In this document: in pieces, positions 6,737 through 12,777 of the stretch | Layout of the letters: each line of letters begins with the position of its first letter | Numbering within the stretch: the stretch's first letter is position 1 | NCBI GenBank assembly: GCA_964348685.1 | Contig: CAYGDM010000019.1 | Coordinates: forward strand, 1 to 17,277 | From: DALYDP01 sp964348685 | Lineage (GTDB): Bacteria > Patescibacteriota > Gracilibacteria > Peribacterales > Peribacteraceae | Direction of reading: 5' to 3' | DNA: 17,277 bases | Made by a program: the position numbers and the translations under genes | Notes under the pieces: generated by a model | The model's input: only the letters and a program-made list of their open reading frames with translations | What the model was told of the DNA's origin: nothing | Database searches by the model: none

Positions 6737-7984
6737 ATGAAGCACTCCGCCGCAAAAATTTCCATCGTTCTCGGTATCGGGCTCCTCGCGTACCCGCTCC
6801 TCGGCCTCGCCGACAGCGATCGTTTCGCGGCCCGCACCGCGCCCGCAGCATCGTCTGCCTCCGCTTCGGCTTCGGCGGATGAAACATCGGGTTCGCGCCT
6901 CGAGCGCAGGGCGAAGCGCGCGATGACGCGTTTGAAGGAATTGTTCGGTCCGAATGCAGACGCATCGAGAATCCGTCCGCCGTCGGCGCTCACGCGTCCG
7001 CCGATGGATCCCCGCAACCGTGCGGGCGTGTACCTCACGTCCGGTCGCGCGTCGGACATCGACGGGTACCTGCAGGAAGCGATCGACAATCTGAAAAAGA
7101 GCGGCGGCAACGCGATCATCTTCGACGTGAAGGGTTCGCGCGTGTACTTCGACACGACGTCGCCCATCGCCGAGGAATTGGGGCTGGAGAAAGCCGTGGA
7201 AGACTTGCCGGCGATCGTGAAGAAGCTCCGAGAGAACGACATTTACTCGATGGGTCGTTTCATCGCGATCAAAGACGACGGGTTCACCGCCGCGCACCCC
7301 GCGTCGAGCGTTCGTCATCCCACGACGAACGAAGTGCTTTCCGCGACATGGATCGATCCGAGCAACGAGTACGCGCAGCAGTACAACATGGAGGTTCTCT
7401 GCGATCTCGCGAAGTCGGGCATCGACGAAGTGAACTTCGATTACATCCGCTTCTCGACCGAGAACTTCGGGGCACTCGGCGTGTTCAGCGGCAAGGAGAA
7501 AGCCGACAAGGTCCACTCGTTCGTGATGAAAGCGCGCGAGACGATCGATCGCTGCGGCCCGGAGACGAAGCTTGGCATATCGACCTACGCGATTCTGGGC
7601 TGGAACTATCCCGTGAACCTCGAGACCCTCGGCCAGGACTTCGTCCGTTTCGCACCCCTCGTCGACATCATCTCGCCGATGGCGTATCCGGCCACCTTTG
7701 CCGAAGGCGCCTACTACAACCCGGCCAAGCACCCGATCAGCCGCATGTATTATCTCGTGTACCGCACGCTGACGGGCTACAACGACCTGCTGGGTGACGA
7801 GCACAAGCATAAGATCCGGCCGTGGATCCAGGGCTACGGCATCACGCAGAAGAACGTCCAGGATCAGATCCAGGCCGTCTACGACGCGGGTCATTGCGGT
7901 TACCAGTTCTGGAACGCCGGCAACAATTACGACACGGTCTACGCCGGCATGGCGAACATGAAGGCGCCGGAGACGTGCCTCTAA
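6737..7984 (+). CDS. Secreted putative glycoside hydrolase, DUF4015-type
   Basis: The start at 6737 (MKHSAAKISIVLGIGLLAYP) gives 415 residues with an N-terminal signal or anchor (1-25), a low-complexity Ala/Ser linker (about 30-90) and a catalytic-type domain from RAGVYLTSG (about 95) to the C-terminus. That domain shows the DUF4015 (putative glycosyl hydrolase, TIM-barrel) landmarks: AIIFDVKGSRVYF, GRFIAIKDD, DEVNFDYIRFS (230-240), ISPMAYPATF and RPWIQGYG, ending in GYQFWNAGN. Acidic residues in the FDVK and NFDYIRF strands are likely catalytic or substrate-binding. Members are thought to act on polysaccharide outside the cytoplasm; the substrate is unknown. An upstream extension to 6698 would put residues before the signal, so I reject it. 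No Shine-Dalgarno or clear promoter is visible at this start. A GC-rich hairpin follows the stop. Confidence 0.88.
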   Translation: MKHSAAKISIVLGIGLLAYPLLGLADSDRFAARTAPAASSASASASADETSGSRLERRAKRAMTRLKELFGPNADASRIRPPSALTRPPMDPRNRAGVYLTSGRASDIDGYLQEAIDNLKKSGGNAIIFDVKGSRVYFDTTSPIAEELGLEKAVEDLPAIVKKLRENDIYSMGRFIAIKDDGFTAAHPASSVRHPTTNEVLSATWIDPSNEYAQQYNMEVLCDLAKSGIDEVNFDYIRFSTENFGALGVFSGKEKADKVHSFVMKARETIDRCGPETKLGISTYAILGWNYPVNLETLGQDFVRFAPLVDIISPMAYPATFAEGAYYNPAKHPISRMYYLVYRTLTGYNDLLGDEHKHKIRPWIQGYGITQKNVQDQIQAVYDAGHCGYQFWNAGNNYDTVYAGMANMKAPETCL

Positions 7985-7988
7985 TCCC

Positions 7989-8049
7989 GCGCCCCGAAGG
8001 GGCGCTGCTAAAATGACGTCGGATTTTAGCAGCGGCCGTTCCCGGCCGC
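7989..8049. repeat. Cluster of three adjacent hairpins between convergent genes
   Basis: Three inverted repeats follow one another. GCGCCCC-GAA-GGGGCGC spans 7989-8005, GCTGCTAAAAT and ATTTTAGCAGC around an 8-nt loop span 8004-8033 (11 bp, perfect), and GCGGCCG-TTCC-CGGCCGC spans 8032-8049. The cluster fills the gap between the glycoside hydrolase and the convergent membrane-protein gene. No run of T follows on the plus strand, so if it ends transcription it does so by an unusual route. The first and second hairpins share two bases and the second and third share two, so neighbouring stems compete at their edges. Confidence 0.6.
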
Positions 8050-8063
8050 GGCGAAGAACGTGG

Positions 8064-9065
8064 TCAATTTTTTGAGGGCGGCACCATCGCCAAGCCGACC
8101 AGCAGGCCGACGCAGGCCGCGATCGCCACCGCGCCCGACCACATGTGGATCGACCACCACGTGCCCATGAGGGGAATCGCGTAGCCGTGAAGCAGCGCGA
8201 TCAGGGACGCGGGTATCGCGGCAGTGAACCAGCGGAACGATGCGAGATGCTTCTCGATCGGCGTCTTTTTTTCCATCCAGAGATCGGCCATGAAGCCGAC
8301 GATGTACGCGATGCAGACTACGGGCACGGCCTCGTTGAATTCCCACATGCGCATGACGGCCATGCCGAAGGTGGACGCCGTGAAGAGGATCGTTATCGCG
8401 CCGAAGGAGCGGGGCAGCGCCCGCAGGAGCATGATCGCGCCGGCCATCAGGACGGCCATGTGCCAGAGGTAGCCTGCCATTGCGAGCGCTTGGCGCAGTT
8501 CGGCGCTTGAGCGCATCGGCAGGTCGCCGGTGAGACGCAGGTCGCTCCAATGGTGGAATTGCGTGAGGAACATGACGGTGGACAACGCGTAGGTCAGCGA
8601 GAGAATGGCCGGCAGCCGATCGACGAAGGTTTTGGGTGCCTTGCCCGCGCGGAGCACCGCGAGGAACGGCGCGCCGAGCATGAGAACGGTGCCAACCGCC
8701 AAGACGAGGTGCGTGGGGCTGAAGAGCGCTTCGATGTCTTTTTCGACGCCGAACGCTTCGTGCCAGAACATGTCGCCGATGCCGCCCGCGAGGAAGATCC
8801 ACGCGCCGACCATCGCTTCGCCGTATCCGGCGGGAACGCCCTTCTTTCTCGTGCGCAGCCACAAGACACCAAGGCTGAACGCCATGACCGCGAAGCCGCT
8901 GTAGAACACCGCGTGCCACGGCGTGAAGAATGATTCGAGTTCAGGCACGTGATTGTGGGCCCATCCGTCGAGGAAGAGTCCGACGATGAACCATGTGCAC
9001 GCGAAGACGTAGAACCACTCGGTACCGCGACCGAGCGACGAGGTGGAACGATGGAAGAGGCGCAT
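8064..9065 (-). CDS. Polytopic membrane protein with conserved-looking His/Asp residues, unknown function
   Basis: The 333-residue protein has about eight membrane helices and a short basic N-terminus. I do not recognise a named family. Polar, metal-ligand-like residues sit near the ends of the helices: DGWAHNHVPELESFF followed by PWHAVFYSG (about 33-56), GDMFWHEAFGVEKDIEALFSPTHL (about 97-120), TQFHHWSD and WWSIHMW near the C-terminus. Such a pattern fits an integral membrane metalloenzyme or redox-related protein, but this is inference. The ATG at 9065 is preceded at 10 nt by TATAGT, which predicts an mRNA with almost no leader. It is convergent with the glycoside hydrolase gene; the three-hairpin cluster separates them. 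Upstream on the same strand, 41 nt away, ends the 80-residue hypothetical gene. Confidence 0.82.
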   Translation of the reverse strand: MRLFHRSTSSLGRGTEWFYVFACTWFIVGLFLDGWAHNHVPELESFFTPWHAVFYSGFAVMAFSLGVLWLRTRKKGVPAGYGEAMVGAWIFLAGGIGDMFWHEAFGVEKDIEALFSPTHLVLAVGTVLMLGAPFLAVLRAGKAPKTFVDRLPAILSLTYALSTVMFLTQFHHWSDLRLTGDLPMRSSAELRQALAMAGYLWHMAVLMAGAIMLLRALPRSFGAITILFTASTFGMAVMRMWEFNEAVPVVCIAYIVGFMADLWMEKKTPIEKHLASFRWFTAAIPASLIALLHGYAIPLMGTWWSIHMWSGAVAIAACVGLLVGLAMVPPSKN

Positions 9066-9075
9066 AGTGGTTCAG

Positions 9076-9081
9076 ACTATA
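9076..9081 (-). promoter_or_regulatory. -10 box TATAGT, 10 nt before the membrane-protein ATG
   Basis: On the minus strand TATAGT lies 10 nt before the ATG at 9065, so transcription would start about three bases before the start codon. No good -35 is seen at 16-18 nt. Similar elements lie before four other minus-strand genes in the window. Confidence 0.5.
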
Positions 9082-9106
9082 CGCCGCTTCCGGCAGGACG
9101 AGCGAA

Positions 9107-9349
9107 TCATGCGTGTTGCAACTCTTTGAGGAGGCGTTCAGTAAGGCTTCCAACGAACAATATGCGTTGCTGATTCGTTAAATTGTGGAGGTGGTCCTCG
9201 ACTTCTTTTGCCGTTTGGACGGTGACGTGCGTCGGCGCATCCAGATTGTAAGGCGTCAGGTTAAGCGTGAGTGCTTTGCCGTCCGCTCGCAGAACGGTTT
9301 CGTCGATGATAGCAAGATCGGCTGTTGAAAGAGTTGTAGATTCGGACAT
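9107..9349 (-). CDS. Hypothetical small protein (80 aa)
   Basis: I do not recognise this protein. It is 80 residues, soluble and slightly acidic, with a possible beta-rich first half (KALTLNLTPYNL, THVTVQT) and a helical second half from ETAKEV-like TAKEVEDHLHNL to LTERLLKELQHA. No signal or membrane segment is present. The ATG at 9349 follows CCCCCTCTTCCC, the C/T-rich leader type found before ATPase genes, which is the main reason to believe it is expressed. It lies 47 nt downstream of the 68-residue gene in the same orientation, so the two are probably cotranscribed. It could be a small regulator or a structural protein; nothing decides this. Confidence 0.6.
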   Translation of the reverse strand: MSESTTLSTADLAIIDETVLRADGKALTLNLTPYNLDAPTHVTVQTAKEVEDHLHNLTNQQRILFVGSLTERLLKELQHA

Positions 9350-9396
9350 GGGAAGAGGGGGAAGTGTGAAAATAAAAGATGGAAGCGAGTGCAGCT
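9350..9396 (-). promoter_or_regulatory. C/T-rich leader of the 80-aa gene
   Basis: The last 20 nt before the ATG at 9349 on the coding strand are CACTTCCCCCTCTTCCC-like and lack a Shine-Dalgarno motif. The spacer from the upstream stop at 9397 is 47 nt and holds no hairpin that I can see. Confidence 0.4.
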
Positions 9397-9603
9397 TTAT
9401 TGGTGGGCGCCGGAGCGCCAGGCACCGCCGAGCGGTGGTCCGATTTTTTCGACGTGCGGATCCTGCGGGATCGGGACTGGGGTTTTCAGTAGAACGATTT
9501 GCTGGATCGTGCTGTGAACGGGTGCTGCAAGCCAGTGGAGGTTGGTTGCGGTCATCGGCGTTTTGATCGGCGTTTCGATGGTGTCGATTGTTTCGGTAGT
9601 CAT
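9397..9603 (-). CDS. Hypothetical small protein (68 aa)
   Basis: I do not recognise this protein. The 68 residues begin with a Thr/Ile-rich stretch (MTTETIDTIETPIKTPMTAT) and end with a Pro/Gly-rich tail (PVPIPQDPHVEKIGPPLGGAW, then RSGAHQ). There is no signal peptide, cysteine or membrane segment. The ATG at 9603 follows a long C/T-rich leader (CCCCTCTTTCTCACCCATCCC) like those before ATPase genes and the 80-residue gene downstream. Coding status is less certain than for its neighbour, because the composition is biased and no homologue comes to mind. A peptide precursor is possible from the size and tail, but no maturation enzyme is present nearby. Confidence 0.45.
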   Translation of the reverse strand: MTTETIDTIETPIKTPMTATNLHWLAAPVHSTIQQIVLLKTPVPIPQDPHVEKIGPPLGGAWRSGAHQ

Positions 9604-9788
9604 GGGATGGGTGAGAAAGAGGGGAATAGAAAAAGAACCTTCTTCGTGGAGGGAGAAGGGAGAGCGTGGTTATCGGATGGTCAGTATCCGCACGTCAGCA
9701 CCTTCTCCTCGCTAAAGGAGAACCAATAGGCGCCGAAGAGCGATACGCGTTGCGTCACGTAAGCATCGTAGAACGATTCGGCATGTAG
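9604..9788. other. Intergenic stretch between the Tat protein and the 68-aa gene
   Basis: On the minus strand this 185-nt stretch first keeps the reading frame of the Tat-protein gene open for 36 codons past its TGA (9788-9681). It then becomes strongly C/T-rich toward the ATG at 9603. A small hairpin TTCTCC-N8-GGAGAA lies near 9701-9720. No convincing promoter was seen. The C/T-rich portion (about 9604-9660) is the leader of the 68-residue gene. Confidence 0.4.
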
Positions 9789-10463
9789 TCAATCATTCCG
9801 CTTCATTACTAGCTGTGTGACGGGATTTTGGCGGATGAACGCGATGTGATACCGCTCGTCGTCGCCTTTCTTCCACCCGTTGAGCATGCGCATCATCGCG
9901 AGGCTCGTAGCGAAGAGCGTCCCTTCTTTGGGATGGATCCGTACCGCCGGGTTCACGCGTACGACACGCTCGTCCGAGCGTTCCAATTTCTCCAACGTGG
10001 CGATAGCCTCCTGTTCGTCGATGTCGATCGTGCCGTATTCCTGCGATTCGATGATCTGCATCGGTCCGTCATCGTACACTTCGTCGATCGCGCGTCCGAC
10101 CGAGACGCCGGGGATCGCGCATTCTTGCAGTCGGTATGCTTTTCCATTCACGTTCACTTCCAGCACGCCGTCGAATTTGAAGATGCGCACGCATAGATCG
10201 TGTGTTTGCGCGCGCGCCACGCGCAGGTGCTTCTCGATGAGTCGCGTTCTTTCATCGAGCTTCGTGGGATCGATCCATTCCTCGCCGTCCATGGCGATCG
10301 TCGATTCCCTCTGTGCGCTTCTTCGGGGTTGCGATCCGATCGCGTAGCCCGTGACTGCCGTAAAAATCCCGAGCATGGCAAAACGCCCGCCCGCCGTGAG
10401 AAAGTCTCTGCGTGTCGGCTGTACGCTCGTTTCCGGTGCATGACTGTCTTCCATGACCTCCAT
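9789..10463 (-). CDS. Tat-exported protein of unknown function
   Basis: The protein has 224 residues from ATG 10463 (or 221 from the second ATG at 10454). A twin-arginine signal is clear: PTRRDFLTAGG at about residues 17-27, then a moderately hydrophobic segment to about residue 43. Tat export implies that it folds or binds a cofactor before crossing the membrane. The mature part shows no family I know. It has an EWIDPTKLDERTRLIEKHL segment, a beta-rich centre (VRIFKFDGVLEVNVNGKAYRL), a strongly acidic stretch (EVYDDGPMQIIESQEYGTIDIDEQE) and a basic C-terminus. It has only two cysteines and no CxxC or CxxCH, so no iron-sulfur or c-type haem motif is evident. It lies 42 nt downstream of the ABC ATPase gene, and an inverted repeat covers its probable -10 box. 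Confidence 0.8.
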   Translation of the reverse strand: MEVMEDSHAPETSVQPTRRDFLTAGGRFAMLGIFTAVTGYAIGSQPRRSAQRESTIAMDGEEWIDPTKLDERTRLIEKHLRVARAQTHDLCVRIFKFDGVLEVNVNGKAYRLQECAIPGVSVGRAIDEVYDDGPMQIIESQEYGTIDIDEQEAIATLEKLERSDERVVRVNPAVRIHPKEGTLFATSLAMMRMLNGWKKGDDERYHIAFIRQNPVTQLVMKRND

Positions 10464-10471
10464 GCCTTCGA

Positions 10472-10477
10472 AGTGTA
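10472..10477 (-). promoter_or_regulatory. -10-like box TACACT before the Tat-protein ATG
   Basis: TACACT on the minus strand lies 8 nt before the ATG at 10463, spacing that would give a leaderless mRNA. It is embedded in an inverted repeat (10473-10496), which could be an operator. Match to consensus is moderate. Confidence 0.4.
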
Positions 10478-10496
10478 CGCCGTTTTTGGCGTATAC
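10473..10496. repeat. Inverted repeat over the Tat-gene promoter (candidate operator)
   Basis: On the plus strand GTGTACGCC and GGCGTATAC are arms of a 9-bp inverted repeat (one G/A mismatch) around GTTTTT. It sits in the 42-nt gap between the ABC ATPase stop and the Tat-protein start and overlaps the proposed -10. It lacks the T-run of a terminator, so an operator is more likely. This is inference. Confidence 0.45.
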
Positions 10497-10505
10497 AAAC
10501 GGAAG

Positions 10506-11339
10506 TTACAGTGAACCCACCGCGGTGATGCGCACTTTCTTCTTCCCGGCCGTTTCGGCGTGTTCGACGGGTGCTTCGGTGTCGATCGGTTTTACTATCG
10601 TCGTCGAACGCTCCACGAGGTCCGCCGTCGCCGACTGCGCGATTTCGTGCATGCGGATCTCCGGCGCACGCGGTGCGTCCGCGGATTCCTCCGTCAGTTT
10701 GTTCTTGTGCAGCCGCGCGATGCGCGCATTTTTGAAGAGTGTCGCCGTGCGTTCGTCCGCCGATGCGACGATGATCGTCGTGCCGCGTTTCCGCATGTTT
10801 TGGAGGAGGTTCGCCGCGAGCGTCGCTTTTTCCTCCGTCAGTCCTTGGAACGGTTCGTCGAGCACGAGGATGAGTGGGCCGGCAGCGATGGTCCTCGCGA
10901 TGGCCGCGAGCCGGCGTTCTCCCTGCGAGACGTTCCGTGGCAATCGGTCCGCGACGCCCGTTAGGTGGAAACGCTTGAGCAAATCCGACACCGCGCGATC
11001 GCGATCGATAATCGGCGTTCCGCGTAGATCCAACGGCAGCGCGACGTTACGCGAGATCGTGAGCGTGTCGTCGAGGAGGGCGGATTCATCGAGGGTGCCG
11101 ATCTTCTCGCGGTACATGCGCAATACTTCTTTCGGCAACTGCGAGAGAATCGCACCGTCGATTTTGAGAACGCCTTCGTCCGGCTGCAGCTCTCGCGTGA
11201 GGAGTTTCAGGAGAGTCGTCTTTCCGCTTCCTTCCTCGCCGATGATGCACACCGTGTCCGTCGGCTGTACGTCCAACGAGACGTCCCGGAGGACGACCTT
11301 TGATCCGACCGTGACGGTGAGGTGCTGGAGCGACAACAT
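10506..11339 (-). CDS. FtsE/LolD-like ABC ATPase with degenerate catalytic motifs
   Basis: The start at 11339 (MLSLQHLTV) gives 277 residues. The ABC fold is clear: Walker A GEEGSGKTT (34-42), signature NVSQGERRLAAIAR (136-149) instead of LSGGQ, Walker B LILVLDEP (156-163) with the catalytic Glu kept. Two key residues differ. The Q-loop has LDES (83-86) where FtsE has FQDH, so the Gln is missing, and the H-switch reads VASADE (191-196), so His is replaced by Ala194. The D-loop is altered too (GLTEE). A 75-residue charged tail (about 203-277) replaces the usual end. No permease is adjacent. It lies 60 nt after rsmG and ahead of the Tat protein. Overall similarity is to FtsE/LolD-like exporters' ATPases, but function may be structural or regulatory. 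Confidence 0.88.
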   Translation of the reverse strand: MLSLQHLTVTVGSKVVLRDVSLDVQPTDTVCIIGEEGSGKTTLLKLLTRELQPDEGVLKIDGAILSQLPKEVLRMYREKIGTLDESALLDDTLTISRNVALPLDLRGTPIIDRDRAVSDLLKRFHLTGVADRLPRNVSQGERRLAAIARTIAAGPLILVLDEPFQGLTEEKATLAANLLQNMRKRGTTIIVASADERTATLFKNARIARLHKNKLTEESADAPRAPEIRMHEIAQSATADLVERSTTIVKPIDTEAPVEHAETAGKKKVRITAVGSL

Positions 11340-11348
11340 CGTGTGCCG

Positions 11349-11357
11349 AGCATACCA
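11349..11357 (-). promoter_or_regulatory. Extended -10 TGGTATGCT before the ABC ATPase ATG
   Basis: The minus strand reads TGGTATGCT, then 9 nt, then ATG (11339). The TGn extension compensates for the lack of a -35. Predicted transcription starts two or three bases before the ATG, so the mRNA would be leaderless or nearly so. Confidence 0.55.
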
Positions 11358-11367
11358 GAAAGAGGTT

Positions 11368-11394
11368 GTCATGGTGAGCCTGACGAACCATGAC
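11368..11394. repeat. Dispersed palindromic intergenic repeat
   Basis: GTCATGGT and ACCATGAC form a perfect 8-bp inverted repeat around an 11-nt centre (GAGCCTGACGA on the plus strand). The centre and arms match the pattern of a short palindromic repeat (core like TTCGACAGGCTCA with variable arms) that I know to be scattered between genes in many Patescibacteria and other assemblies. Translated, it gives the tell-tale VRQAHHD. It lies between rsmG and the ABC ATPase gene and may act as an mRNA end. Confidence 0.6.
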
Positions 11395-11398
11395 GAGG

Positions 11399-12079
11399 TT
11401 ATTTCAGCGGAAGCTTGCCCGGCACGCCCACGGGGCGGGGGTACATCTTCGGCGTGGCGGAGCCTTTGCGGAACACGAGCAATTGCCGCTCGCCGAAATC
11501 CCCCGGGAGCGTATAGGTGTGCGAAAACGCGAAGGGGATATGCAATTCGTGCTGCGCTTTTTTGCTCGATTCGATTTCTTCATCGGCTTTCATGCTCTTC
11601 CACAGCACGACGAATCCGCCGACTTTCGCGAAGGGCGACGTGAATTCGAGCAGTGCCGCAAGATCGGCGACCGCGCGTGCGGTCACGACGTCGTATTGTT
11701 CGCGGTGCGTTTTGTCGCGGGCGATGTCTTCCGCGCGGCCGATCACGAGGTCGATGTTCGCGATGCCGCGGTCTTTGGCGATGCGGCGGATCGCTTCGAT
11801 CTTCTTCCCCGTGCTATCCAGGCCGGCCCACCGGGACTCCGGCATCGCGAGCGCGAGGGGGAGCAGGGGAAAGCCGCCGCCCGTGCCGACGTCGAGGAGC
11901 TTCTTCGGATTGCCGACCTTCTCCAGGATGTCGAGCATCGGGAGAGAATCGAGCACGTTGCCGATCCAGCACTTTTCGGGTTCGCGCAGCGCCGTGAGGT
12001 TGATGCGCGTATTCTCGTCGAGCACGCGGTCACGCAGGTCCTGCAACTGCCGTTCGAGGTCGGGGGAGAGGTCGGTCAC
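11399..12079 (-). CDS. rsmG: 16S rRNA (guanine-527-N7)-methyltransferase RsmG
   Basis: RsmG methylates N7 of G527 in 16S rRNA using S-adenosylmethionine. The Rossmann-type motif I LLDVGTGGGFP lies at residues 61-71. It is preceded by the family block TRINLTALREPEK (24-36) and a variant of the HxxDSL motif (NVLDSL, with Asn for His). Later blocks are IGRAEDIA, YDVVTARAVADLAALLEF and GGFVVLWKS. The frame is open far upstream, but I place the start at GTG 12079, giving 226 residues, near the family length. A start at ATG 12199 is possible but would add an unrelated 40 residues. No Shine-Dalgarno or -10 is seen near either. It lies upstream of the ABC ATPase gene on the same strand. Confidence 0.93.
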   Translation of the reverse strand: MTDLSPDLERQLQDLRDRVLDENTRINLTALREPEKCWIGNVLDSLPMLDILEKVGNPKKLLDVGTGGGFPLLPLALAMPESRWAGLDSTGKKIEAIRRIAKDRGIANIDLVIGRAEDIARDKTHREQYDVVTARAVADLAALLEFTSPFAKVGGFVVLWKSMKADEEIESSKKAQHELHIPFAFSHTYTLPGDFGERQLLVFRKGSATPKMYPRPVGVPGKLPLK

Positions 12080-12256
12080 GGAGACAGCTTCCGGCCGAAA
12101 CCATCGACGGTCAAGTCGGCTCAGTCCTCGGCCAAAAAAGTTGAACAAAAAAATGTTGCAATGAAGATCTGAGATGGTAAGGTGGCGGCCCCGTTGCATC
12201 GGCAGCGGGAGTACTGTTGGCATCACCGGCCACTTCCATACCCTTGTTCGAAACAC

Positions 12257-12261
12257 GGAGG
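12257..12261 (+). promoter_or_regulatory. Shine-Dalgarno GGAGG of the pseudo-receiver gene
   Basis: GGAGG lies 8 nt before the ATG at 12270. It decides that start over upstream in-frame ATGs. It is one of only two clear Shine-Dalgarno sites seen in the window; the other precedes the next gene. Confidence 0.75.
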
Positions 12262-12269
12262 ATGTTCTC

Positions 12270-12713
12270 ATGAAAACGTTGTTGATTGTTTCTGATCATG
12301 ATCGGGAATTCTTGTTGCAAGCGCTGATGCATGTGGGATGCGTGATCGATACATCGTCGATCCGAACCCCAGATGATCTCGGCACTCTTCGACCGGAAAA
12401 TTGTACGTACGATCTCGCGGTCGTGCAGGTCTTCCATGGCGATCCGACGGCTCCGCCGAAGAAATTGGGCGCCGATGATACGGAAGGCTTGGATGCCATT
12501 CGCACCGTCGTCGCGTTGTTTCCACGCTGTCCGATCCTCGCGATCACCGATAGTCGCATCGGCGGCGACGCGCAGTTGGCGTTCGATGCAGGAGCCGACT
12601 GGTTCCAATCGACCGATTGGGTCGATAGGATCTGCGTCACGGATTTCCTGCCGGGCCAGATCCAGAGAGCAATTGCCCGGCGTCGCGAAAAACTCGCTCC
12701 CGCGAGCGTATAA
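12270..12713 (+). CDS. Receiver-like (pseudo-receiver) protein lacking the phosphorylation site
   Basis: The 147-residue product from ATG 12270 has the alternating pattern of a response-regulator receiver: LLIVSDHD (4-11) for the first strand, YDLAVVQVF (47-55) for the third, PILAITDSR for the fourth and AFDAGADWFQSTDW for the fifth. By alignment the phospho-accepting Asp is Gln53, and the conserved Lys after the AGAD strand is Thr. It should therefore not be phosphorylated in the usual way. A 13-residue Pro/Lys-rich insertion follows the third strand. No output domain is attached; the C-terminus is a short basic tail. It has its own Shine-Dalgarno and terminator, so it is a single-gene unit divergent from rsmG. 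No histidine kinase is near. It may bind a partner or ligand constitutively. Confidence 0.8.
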   Translation: MKTLLIVSDHDREFLLQALMHVGCVIDTSSIRTPDDLGTLRPENCTYDLAVVQVFHGDPTAPPKKLGADDTEGLDAIRTVVALFPRCPILAITDSRIGGDAQLAFDAGADWFQSTDWVDRICVTDFLPGQIQRAIARRREKLAPASV

Positions 12714-12749
12714 ACAGCCATAAGGAAGTGGTTCGCTAGCGGTAAAAAG

Positions 12750-12777
12750 CCCATCACTCGGAGTGATGGGTTTTTTC
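12750..12777 (+). terminator. Rho-independent terminator after the pseudo-receiver gene
   Basis: CCCATCACT-CGG-AGTGATGGG forms a perfect 9-bp stem with a triloop, followed by TTTTTTCTT. An A-run precedes it. It ends the pseudo-receiver transcript 37 nt after the stop. Confidence 0.92.

Noticed and set aside
6434..7894. A 486-codon minus-strand frame opposite the glycoside hydrolase.
   Set aside because: It is antisense to a gene with a clear signal peptide and DUF4015 motifs, and its own product shows no coherent domain.
9397..9603. Possible RiPP precursor because of the small size and Pro/Gly-rich tail.
   Set aside because: There is no Cys/Ser-rich core, no leader motif and no modification enzyme, peptidase or complete exporter nearby; the ABC ATPase in the window is degenerate and not adjacent.
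9681..9788. The reading frame of the Tat-protein gene continues for 36 GC3-rich codons past its TGA, which could suggest TGA recoding or a lost C-terminus.
   Set aside because: Other genes here use TGA as a true stop inside ATGA/GTGA overlaps, so recoding is unlikely. The extension has no recognisable motif and ends in another TGA.
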